Origin: Candidatus Melainabacteria bacterium
GTDB lineage: Bacteria > Cyanobacteriota > Vampirovibrionia > Obscuribacterales > Obscuribacteraceae
Assembly: GCA_012965515.1 (NCBI GenBank)
Contig: DTSE01000093.1
Location: forward strand, 1 to 39,777
Reading direction: 5' to 3'
DNA: 39,777 nt
The translations under genes and the position numbers were made by a program. Positions 33,614 to 39,777 of this stretch are shown piece by piece (position 1 is the stretch's first letter; every line of letters starts with the position of its first letter). The notes under the pieces are model-generated. The model saw only the letters and a program-made list of their open reading frames with translations. It searched no databases and had not been told where the DNA came from.

Positions 33614-34894
33614 ATGAGTCAAACAACAAGCACCGAAACAAAGAAAGAACAGGCGAAATCAAAAGGGAATCTCCCCTCTGTATCTGTTCTCAAGTTTGGC
33701 GGAACGTCAGTCAAAAACATAGCGCGCATTCAGCACGTCGCGGAAATTGTTAAAGAACGGCTGAAACACGGCAAAGTGCTCGTGGTTGTTTCCGCTATGG
33801 GCGATACAACTGACTATCTTTTGAAGCTCGCGCATCAGTGCGCGAAATCTCCAGATCAACGCGAACTAGATTCTCTGCTCTCTACCGGTGAGCACATATC
33901 AATCACATTGTTGTCGATGATGTTAAAGTCGCTGGATGTGTCGGCGCGCTCCGTAACTGCATATCAGCTCGGGATCTTCACCGAAAATGTGCACAACAAA
34001 GCACGCATCATCGATATCAAAACCGACAATCTCGCAGAAGCATTTCAAACTTGTGACGCACTAGTCGTAGCGGGTTTTCAGGGTGTCACTGCCAATGGTG
34101 ACATCACAACATTGGGCCGTGGCGGTTCCGATACTACGGCAGTCGCCCTGGCAGCCGCAGCGGGAGCCAAATACTGCGACATTTACACGGACGTTGACGG
34201 GATATACACATCCGACCCGAACAAAATTCCGAAAGCCCGATTGCTGGAGCGAATTTCTTATGGCGAAGTAGTAGAGATGGCAAGATTGGGTGCGCAGGTA
34301 ATTCACCCCCGCGCAGTCGAGCTAGCGCGGCAATACGGTGTCATTCTGAGAGTACGCAACACATTTAAGCCGGACCACGAAGGCACAAGCATTGATGGAG
34401 GAGAAGGCATGGAAATCTACCGCAGCATTAGCGGCGTGGCGACGGACAAGGATCAAGCTTGCGTCACGATCATGGATGTTCCGGACCAACCGGGCATCGC
34501 AGCCCGCGTCGTAGGCGGTTTGGCAAAGAAAACTATTGTCGTCGACATGATTATGCAAGCCTTCCACCCTACGGCCGGCTTGAACAACATCACCTTTACA
34601 GTTGCATCGACCGACCTTCCGCAGACTATCAAAACGCTCGAAGAATTGAAAACTGAAATGGGCGCAAAAGCTGTCCACGCCGATGAAGACATAGCCAAAG
34701 TCAGCTTAGTCGGCGCAGGCATGGCAGGACAACCGGATGTCGCTGCAAGATTGTTTGAAACATTAGGCGCTGCGAAGATAAACATCAAAATGATCTCTTC
34801 CAGCGAAATGAAAATCACCTGCGTAGTGTCGCGCGGTCAAGCCGACAAAGCAGCAAAGCTAATTCACGACGCGTTCGAGTTGGAGAAGGTTTAG
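33614..34894 (+). CDS. lysC: Aspartate kinase
   Basis: It phosphorylates aspartate to start synthesis of the aspartate family of amino acids. The catalytic domain has VLKFGGTSVKN, LSTGEHISITLLS, TLGRGGSDTTAVALAAAAGA and YTDVDGIYTSDP. Two ACT units follow from about residue 275 (IMDVPDQPGIAARVVGGLAK, and VSLVGAGMAGQPDVAARLFE), which give feedback control by lysine and/or threonine. At 426 residues it is a typical monofunctional form. The binding site before the ATG is weak. It is unusual that lysC closes the operon after thrB rather than opening it. Confidence 0.97.
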   Translation: MSQTTSTETKKEQAKSKGNLPSVSVLKFGGTSVKNIARIQHVAEIVKERLKHGKVLVVVSAMGDTTDYLLKLAHQCAKSPDQRELDSLLSTGEHISITLLSMMLKSLDVSARSVTAYQLGIFTENVHNKARIIDIKTDNLAEAFQTCDALVVAGFQGVTANGDITTLGRGGSDTTAVALAAAAGAKYCDIYTDVDGIYTSDPNKIPKARLLERISYGEVVEMARLGAQVIHPRAVELARQYGVILRVRNTFKPDHEGTSIDGGEGMEIYRSISGVATDKDQACVTIMDVPDQPGIAARVVGGLAKKTIVVDMIMQAFHPTAGLNNITFTVASTDLPQTIKTLEELKTEMGAKAVHADEDIAKVSLVGAGMAGQPDVAARLFETLGAAKINIKMISSSEMKITCVVSRGQADKAAKLIHDAFELEKV

Positions 34895-34901
34895 AGAAAC
34901 C

Positions 34902-34926
34902 GCCGGCGCGCTGGCTTCCAGCCGGC
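34902..34926. terminator. GC-rich hairpin after lysC
   Basis: GCTGG 34910-34914 pairs with CCAGC 34918-34922 around CTT. GCCG 34902-34905 with CGGC 34923-34926 closes outside across a four-base bulge. It lies seven bases after the lysC stop and is followed by purines, not T residues. It may stop or protect the operon transcript, perhaps together with the repeats that follow. Confidence 0.4.
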
Positions 34927-34930
34927 AAAG

Positions 34931-35046
34931 AAAATTGAGGGCGCATGCAATGCGCCCCCACAGCTTCGGAAAAATTGAGGGCGCATGCAATGCGCCCCCA
35001 CGGTTTCGGAAAAATTGAGGGCGCATGCAATGCGCCCCCACGGTTT
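34931..35046. repeat. Three tandem 40-bp units, each a strong hairpin
   Basis: Units start at 34931, 34971 and 35011. Each reads AAAATTGA, then GGGCGCAT-GCA-ATGCGCCC (8-bp perfect stem, three-base loop), then CCACNNNTTCGGA. Units 1 and 2 differ at two positions in the spacer; unit 3 merges into the end of the neighbouring gene. The array sits between the convergent lysC and aldo/keto reductase genes. It is too short and too self-complementary for CRISPR. It resembles REP/BIME-type intergenic repeats or a bidirectional terminator array. Confidence 0.85.
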
Positions 35047-35048
35047 GT

Positions 35049-36122
35049 CTACTTCGTAGCAGTGAGTTGCTCTTTGACTGCGGCCCATCTGTCGTAGGTC
35101 GGGTCGAGGCGATCTGCTGATTGGAAAGGAATCATCCAACCCGGGTACTCGGGCGGCAATTCGCTTGCTTCATCGAGCGCTGCGATCTGATAGTCAGTCA
35201 ACTCAATATCGACAGCGCCAATATTGTCTTCGAGCTGCTTCATATTCTTCGCGCCGATGATCACCGAAGTCACAACAGGCTTGGCAAGCAACCAGGCAAG
35301 CGCGATTCTCGCTACCGTCGTATTGTGCTCGTTGGCGATTGGTCTCATCACATCTATGATGTTCCAAACGCGCTCTTTATCCACGATTGGGAAATCGAAT
35401 TCAGAGCGACGGCTGTTTTCTGGTTTCTGATTATTGCGATCAAACTTTCCGGAAAGCAATCCGCCCGCAAGAGGACTCCAGACTAGCAAGCCAGTTTTCG
35501 AATTCTCCATCAACGGCACGAGTTCTCTTTCGAGGTCGCGCCCGGCGATAGAGTAATAGGCTTGCAATGTATCGAAGCGAGCCAGGTTTTTAAACTCGGA
35601 AACATCCAACGCGCGTTGAAGTTTCCACGCTGCCCAGTTAGAGCATCCGACATAGCGAACCTTGCCTTGCTGCACGAGTGTATCGAGCGCACGCAGTGTT
35701 TCCTCCAAAGGCGTTACGGTATCGGTGCCGTGGATTTGGTAGAGATCGATATAATCCGTCTGCAATCGACGAAGACTTGCATCAACCGCTTCCATAATAT
35801 GTTTGCGTGAGGCTCCGATATCGTTGTGCCCTGGTCCCATTCTGCCGTAGCACTTGGTGGCAATCACCACATCTTTGCGCTGAATGCCGAGGTTACGGAA
35901 CGACTGTCCAAGCATCTCTTCGCTGCCGCCTTCAGAATAGATATCGGCGGTGTCGAAAAAATTGATGCCTTTGTCGACGCATTTTTTGATCAGCTCATCA
36001 GCTTCGTCTTGCTGCGTGCCGCCCATGAACTTGAAGAGACCTTGCCCTCCATGGAAGGTCATCGCGCCAAAGCAAAGCGTAGACACCAGCAACCCGGTGT
36101 CGCCGAGGGTTTTGTATTTCAT
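35049..36122 (-). CDS. Aldo/keto reductase
   Basis: A 357-residue NADPH-dependent TIM-barrel oxidoreductase. The catalytic tetrad is visible: Asp and Tyr in FFDTADIYSEGGSEEMLG, Lys in VVIATKCYG, and His in IDLYQIHGTDT. TPLEETLRALDTLVQQGKVR and YVGCSNWAAW follow, typical of the YajO/Tas/GSP69 group. Cofactor-binding residues lie near the end (RIALAWLLAKPVVTSVIIGA). The substrate is probably a carbonyl or quinone compound. GGAG eight bases upstream of the ATG supports the start. It follows the tetR gene by 178 bases on the same strand and is probably under its control. Confidence 0.93.
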   Translation of the reverse strand: MKYKTLGDTGLLVSTLCFGAMTFHGGQGLFKFMGGTQQDEADELIKKCVDKGINFFDTADIYSEGGSEEMLGQSFRNLGIQRKDVVIATKCYGRMGPGHNDIGASRKHIMEAVDASLRRLQTDYIDLYQIHGTDTVTPLEETLRALDTLVQQGKVRYVGCSNWAAWKLQRALDVSEFKNLARFDTLQAYYSIAGRDLERELVPLMENSKTGLLVWSPLAGGLLSGKFDRNNQKPENSRRSEFDFPIVDKERVWNIIDVMRPIANEHNTTVARIALAWLLAKPVVTSVIIGAKNMKQLEDNIGAVDIELTDYQIAALDEASELPPEYPGWMIPFQSADRLDPTYDRWAAVKEQLTATK

Positions 36123-36240
36123 TGTCGAACTCCTTGTTCTGTCTTTTGCTCTTCTCTTTTAGTTTTGTAGAAGTTGTGTTGTCTCTTGCTGTTTGCAGTT
36201 TTTCACTGCTTCGTGCAGTTTTTATTACGCGTCCAACTTG

Positions 36241-36262
36241 CGGATTTTGTTTCCAAAATCCG
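36241..36262. repeat. Hairpin between tetR and the aldo/keto reductase gene
   Basis: CGGATTTTG at 36241-36249 and CAAAATCCG at 36254-36262 are perfect 9-bp arms around TTTC. No T-run follows on either strand. It could reduce read-through from tetR or serve as a regulator site. Confidence 0.4.
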
Positions 36263-36300
36263 AATCAAACGCACATACTTTTTGTGGTTACACTACGCGT

Positions 36301-36870
36301 TCACTTTGTGGTGACGCCATTCCAAAACATTTCGAATCCGCGATTTTTGTATAGGTCCGCTTGCCCAGGGTCTTGCTTCACGAATTGCATGGTCGTCTCG
36401 GCTTGAGCGGAAAAAACTGCCATCAGAAAATCGTAGGGTGTTTCCTTCGCACTTTCCTTTATGGCGAGTTCAATCAGTTCGTGAAGCTCGGAAAAGCGCA
36501 TCATCAGCTGATCTCGCACTTCCGGCTTCAAACCTTCCCAAACTTTGATCTTGTGCATTACAGTCATGCGTTCGGGGTTTTTCGCACCCCAATCAACGTA
36601 GTTGTTCCATACGTGATGCATCTTGTCCTTCACGGATCCAGTCTTTGGGATACCGACGAGCATCGAGTCCGCGAGATCGGATTTGATCTCGGCGTATAAC
36701 GCGTTTATCAATTCATCTTTGCCCTTGAAGTAAATGAAAAGCGTGCCTTCAGCCATACCAGCCGCGCTCGTTATTGAGGCGGTAGACGCTGTTAGTCCGT
36801 TTTTAGCAAATACTTGCGTGGCGACCGACAAAAGGGTATTCCGCTTCTCTTCGCTCTTCGGTCGAGCCAT
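36301..36870 (-). CDS. TetR-family transcriptional regulator
   Basis: A 189-residue protein. The N terminus MARPKSEEKRNTLLSVATQV is followed by the TetR helix-turn-helix, FAKNGLTASTASITSAAGMA then EGTLFIYFKGKDELINALY, at about residues 10-60. The remaining part is a helical ligand and dimer domain that differs between families, so the ligand cannot be told. GGAGG lies six bases before the ATG. A perfect 26-bp palindrome and a good promoter overlap just upstream, which points to autoregulation. It also likely controls the downstream aldo/keto reductase and perhaps the divergent hydrolase. Confidence 0.93.
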   Translation of the reverse strand: MARPKSEEKRNTLLSVATQVFAKNGLTASTASITSAAGMAEGTLFIYFKGKDELINALYAEIKSDLADSMLVGIPKTGSVKDKMHHVWNNYVDWGAKNPERMTVMHKIKVWEGLKPEVRDQLMMRFSELHELIELAIKESAKETPYDFLMAVFSAQAETTMQFVKQDPGQADLYKNRGFEMFWNGVTTK

Positions 36871-36880
36871 TCAACCTCCA

Positions 36881-36906
36881 TTAATGAGTGAGTATACACT
36901 CATTAA
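36881..36906. promoter_or_regulatory. TetR operator, perfect palindrome
   Basis: TTAATGAGTG at 36881-36890 and CACTCATTAA at 36897-36906 are exact reverse complements around AGTATA. The site lies 11 bases upstream of the tetR start codon and covers its -10 box, as expected for autorepression. It is also in the space shared with the divergent hydrolase gene. Confidence 0.75.
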
Positions 36907-36919
36907 TTCGGGTAGTCAA
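36891..36919 (-). promoter_or_regulatory. Promoter of tetR
   Basis: On the minus strand TTGACT (36919-36914) and TATACT (36896-36891) are five-of-six matches to both consensus boxes with an ideal 17-base spacer. The -10 box lies in the centre of the palindrome. Confidence 0.65.
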
Positions 36920-37006
36920 TCCCTCGGTTGCGTTTTAATGCACAACTTATTCACTAACTCCCGTGTACAAAGAAAAGGAGCGTAGCCATATGAGAGTGGA
37001 GTGCAA

Positions 37007-37963
37007 ATGGTCAAAACGATTCAATACCTACTTATATGCCTGACTTGCACAACAGTCTCTGTGCCTACTTTTGCCAATAATAGCCGGAGTCCGACTGACG
37101 CGTCGCCGCATCATGCCTTCATGCAAGCGAGCCACCCACTCCTCAACGCTCGCTCTCGATCAGGCAGTAGCGCAAGGCTGGGTGGCGGGCAGCGAATGAC
37201 TCTTGCGGGATTGAACGTCATTGTCTGGCAACCCGAGAGCTTGAAACAACAAGCTTCTTCACCTGCACCTTTGGTTATTTTTTCTCATGGTTATCACGGA
37301 GACAATTCCCTGAGCGTGTTTCTTATGAAAGCGCTCGCACAGGAAGGGTATTTGGTTGTCGCACCCAATCATAAGGACGCGCTTTCCAACGGTTTCACCA
37401 AGAAGCAAATACGTTTCGGAAAGCCCGATAGCTGGTCCGAGAATACATATAAGGATCGCGAGGAAGACATAAAACATTTGATTGGCGCCTTGCGAAACGA
37501 CGAGACCTGGCGCGCCAAAATAGATTGGTCAAAACTGGCTCTGGTCGGGCATTCACTTGGTGGGTATACCGTGCTGGGTCTTGCCGGTGCCTGGCCAAGC
37601 TGGAAACTTCCAGGCATCAAAGCTGTTCTTGCTCTTGCACCCTACACAAATCCATACTTAAAGCGAGAGACACTGGGAGAAATTGATGTCCCAGTAATGT
37701 ATCAGTGTGGAACGCGAGACATCTGGATAAACATGTTTGTCAAAGGGAAAAATGGCGCCTTCAACAAGACACCATCTCCTTCTGTTTACGTAGAATTTGA
37801 TAACGCTTCACACTTTACCTGGACAAATTTGAATGTCAGTCCACATCGCAAAGATCTCGTCTGCCACTATTCTCTTGAGTTTCTCAACAAATATGTGAAG
37901 GGTGACAGCATGGCAAACCCAGAAGAAAAGCTATCCGGAGTGAGCACTCTGCAAACAAAGTAG
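37007..37963 (+). CDS. Exported alpha/beta hydrolase (PAF-acetylhydrolase/chlorophyllase-like)
   Basis: A 318-residue protein. A signal peptide covers about residues 1-24 (TIQYLLICLTCTTVSVPTFA). The hydrolase core has PLVIFSHGYHGDN (oxyanion region), VVAPNHKD, the nucleophile elbow GHSLGG with Ser near residue 182, VPVMYQCGTRD for the acid residue, and NASHFTW for the histidine. This is the layout of dienelactone-hydrolase, chlorophyllase or platelet-activating-factor-acetylhydrolase-like enzymes. ATG 37007 is preferred: GGAG lies five bases upstream, while GTG 37001 would overlap it. It ends 14 bases before the convergent TPR gene. The substrate is unknown; an ester or lipid is likely. Confidence 0.85.
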   Translation: MVKTIQYLLICLTCTTVSVPTFANNSRSPTDASPHHAFMQASHPLLNARSRSGSSARLGGGQRMTLAGLNVIVWQPESLKQQASSPAPLVIFSHGYHGDNSLSVFLMKALAQEGYLVVAPNHKDALSNGFTKKQIRFGKPDSWSENTYKDREEDIKHLIGALRNDETWRAKIDWSKLALVGHSLGGYTVLGLAGAWPSWKLPGIKAVLALAPYTNPYLKRETLGEIDVPVMYQCGTRDIWINMFVKGKNGAFNKTPSPSVYVEFDNASHFTWTNLNVSPHRKDLVCHYSLEFLNKYVKGDSMANPEEKLSGVSTLQTK

Positions 37964-37977
37964 CAATCAACTCATCA

Positions 37978-38805
37978 TCACAATTTCGTCTGCTTGTCCA
38001 TGTCTTGCAGCACACCGCCCCATGAATCATCGACAATTGATTTGGCGTCTTTACGGTCCTTTTTGGCCAGATCGAAACGCCCGATCTTTTCGTAAGCATC
38101 CGCGCGCATACTGAACAATCGCTCTTGCAACTTCGGAGATTTATACTTAATCGCCTCAGTGTAATCATCAATAGCTTTCTTGTACTGCTTCAACGAGAAG
38201 TACGAATTCCCACGCAGCATGAGCGCGTGCGCTGTCTTATTGAGTGCGACCGCCTGAGTAAGATCTTCTATCGCAAGATCGTGCTTATTCATAAAGGAGT
38301 GAATTTTAGCCTTCAACTTTATGATTTCGGCACGCTCAATTTTGTTGGGAGAACGCTTTGCAGCGCTATCGTAATCTTTTACGGCGTCTTCTAGTTTTCC
38401 GCGTTCATAATCAATCCTGGCACGCCTCTTGTACGCAGGATAGTGATTTGGCTCCAGTTCTATCGCCTTTGTGTAATCGGCATATGCCTCTTTCAACTTA
38501 TCGAGTTCAATCCAGCAGTCGCCTCTCCGATAGTAAAACTCCGCCACCTTCGGCTCGAGTTTTATCGCCTCATTGAATTGGGCAATCGCATCTTTCATCT
38601 TGGCGTGATCGTACAGATTGACTCCCTGTCGATGATAGCGCAGCGCATCACGATTAGTTGTTTGTGGATTGTGTTGCCACACTCCATCCACAGTAAGAGG
38701 CCGCATCCCTGGAGCACGCTGTACGGTTTGCGCATTGCAGGGCGAGACAAATACGAGAGATAGAGTCGCTGACAAAACTAGATTCAGATAGTTTCGCATG
38801 ATCAT
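37978..38805 (-). CDS. Exported TPR protein
   Basis: A 275-residue protein. Residues about 1-25 form a signal peptide (LNLVLSATLSLVFVSPCNA). Five or so 34-residue TPR units follow, such as DAIAQFNEAIKLEPKVAEFY, EAYADYTKAIELEPNHYPAY and KAIDDYTEAIKYKSPKLQER. Its ATG overlaps the stop of the upstream TPR gene as ATGA, so the two are translationally coupled. A second in-frame ATG lies six bases on. Partner unknown. Confidence 0.9.
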   Translation of the reverse strand: MIMRNYLNLVLSATLSLVFVSPCNAQTVQRAPGMRPLTVDGVWQHNPQTTNRDALRYHRQGVNLYDHAKMKDAIAQFNEAIKLEPKVAEFYYRRGDCWIELDKLKEAYADYTKAIELEPNHYPAYKRRARIDYERGKLEDAVKDYDSAAKRSPNKIERAEIIKLKAKIHSFMNKHDLAIEDLTQAVALNKTAHALMLRGNSYFSLKQYKKAIDDYTEAIKYKSPKLQERLFSMRADAYEKIGRFDLAKKDRKDAKSIVDDSWGGVLQDMDKQTKL

Positions 38806-39735
38806 ATTGGCGATACGGTCGGCTTCTTCTGCAACTCTTCAGCCTTTCTGAAATCCTTTTGAGCGAGATCTTTCTGCCCTAGTTTTTCATACGCACGGCC
38901 GCGAGAGCGATAAATTGTTTCGTTCGATCCGAAATTTGTTGCCAGTGCTTCCGTGAAATCCTTAACGGCTTCCTTATACTTACCCATCGAAAAATACAGA
39001 TTACCGCGCTTATTCCAAGCCTCGTCTTCCTCAGGGTTTACCTTGATGATAGCCGTCATCTCGGACACCGCATCTTCCATCTTGCCTTGCTTTTGCAAAA
39101 CGCGCGCAGTGTGGAAGCGATACTCATAATTATTGCTCTTTTGCATCGCTGTGCGATAATCGGCCAGAGCCTTGTCGAGCTGACCATCCTGCTCATAGGC
39201 AGTCGCTCTCCAGCTGAAGGGGCGATGCTTCACCGAATCGATTTGAAGATACGAATTCATATCCTCGATCGCCTTTTTGTATTGCCCCATGGCGCTATAC
39301 ATCATTGAGCGCAAATGGAACATATGCTTTTGGCTGTTCCCTTTTCCATACTTGAGCGAGGTTGATGCTGCTACAATCGCCTTCTGATGCTGTTTTTGCG
39401 TCGCGTAAATGTTCGCCTCCTCCGCGTAAATCTCAGGATTAGTTGGATTGATCGTGGCAGCGCGATGCAAACGTCTTTGGTTTTGTTCTCATCAACGTAA
39501 CAGCGTGCTCGATAAACAAGGGCGAGCGAATTATTTGGCTTTTTCTTCAGATACTCGTCTAGCAGCGGTCTTGCGGCATTATAGTTCTTGTCGCGCATTA
39601 TCATGCGCACTGGATAAAGCTCGGGATCAAAAGCAAATTGCGCGGTGCTAACGCCATCTCCTGCAGTCACAGGCAATGATAAAGCGGACAATATGCAAAA
39701 GGAAAAAATCGCGCTCGGACTAAAACAGAAAACAT
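38802..39735 (-). pseudogene. Exported TPR protein gene, reading frame broken by two apparent one-base deletions
   Basis: The coding signal is spread over three frames. ATG 39735, with AGGA six bases before it, opens MFSVLVRARFF. Adding one T to the T6 run (A6 on the plus strand at 39703-39708) joins this to SFCILSALSLPVTAGDG, a perfect signal peptide, and then to ALVYRARCYVDENKT. A second missing base at about 39476-39495, where AAAA and AAA runs lie, joins to LHRAATINPTNPEIYAEEAN. From there normal TPR units run to the stop at 38802 (for example KALADYRTAMQKSNNYEYRF). Restored, it would be about 311 residues. Both lesions look like lost homopolymer bases, so sequencing error is as likely as gene decay. 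The stop overlaps the next TPR gene. Confidence 0.75.
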
Positions 39736-39777
39736 CTAATCCTTGGGATGGTGTCGAAGAGCGATATGAAATCGGGG

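Noticed and set aside
34931-35046. Possible CRISPR array
   Set aside because: The repeated part is nearly the whole 40-bp period, the spacers are not unique, and there are no cas genes.
34815-35139. Minus-strand frames across the three hairpin units
   Set aside because: They encode only a repeated short string produced by the tandem repeat, with no start signal.

Overview
The window looks like a chromosomal piece of a Gram-negative-type bacterium with roughly even base composition. It has dense gene packing, Shine-Dalgarno starts, and many exported tetratricopeptide-repeat (TPR) proteins. The TPR expansion, the Flp-type pilin, and the C5-pathway heme genes next to an ordinary aspartate-family operon would fit a non-photosynthetic relative of cyanobacteria (Vampirovibrionia/Melainabacteria, perhaps Obscuribacterales). 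That placement is inferred from gene style, not from a marker gene. No tRNA, rRNA, insertion sequence, integrase, phage gene or CRISPR array was seen.

Layout. 1-2.4 kb: the 3' part of a flotillin-like gene, a P-loop ATPase and an exported BtuF/FepB-type binding protein, overlapping end to end. 2.4-9.9 kb: tetrapyrrole genes hemA-hemC-hemD, then corA and a CPBP protease on the minus strand, then hemB and a small unknown gene with a cysteine cluster. 10-16 kb: an O-methyltransferase, the SRP RNA, a tiny MshEN-like protein, a large membrane sensor whose kinase domain looks degenerate, a TPR protein and an SPL-type radical SAM protein. 16-23 kb: a structured leader ending in a terminator, an Flp-type pilin, a fused 5-oxoprolinase, a SOUL heme-binding protein, a degenerate GGDEF protein and an EamA transporter with a His-rich tail. 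23-30 kb: an RlpA-like protein, an unknown Gly/Ser-rich protein, two exported TPR proteins, and an ABATE/CGNR-like regulator divergent from a MATE efflux pump across paired operator-like palindromes. 30-35 kb: hom-thrC-thrB-lysC, followed by a hairpin and a three-unit hairpin repeat array. 35-39.8 kb: an aldo/keto reductase and a TetR regulator with a perfect operator, an exported alpha/beta hydrolase, and a TPR gene pair whose upstream member is frameshifted.

How the genes fit together. hemA, hemC, hemD and hemB cover glutamyl-tRNA to uroporphyrinogen III except hemL, which is not in the window. hom, thrC, thrB and lysC cover aspartate to threonine except aspartate-semialdehyde dehydrogenase. 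Two units look self-regulated from sequence: tetR-aldo/keto reductase, and the zinc-finger regulator with the MATE pump. The least explained items are the structured RNA upstream of the pilin, the GGDEF protein with a lost active site but an intact RxxD inhibitory site, and the sensor protein lacking key histidine-kinase residues.
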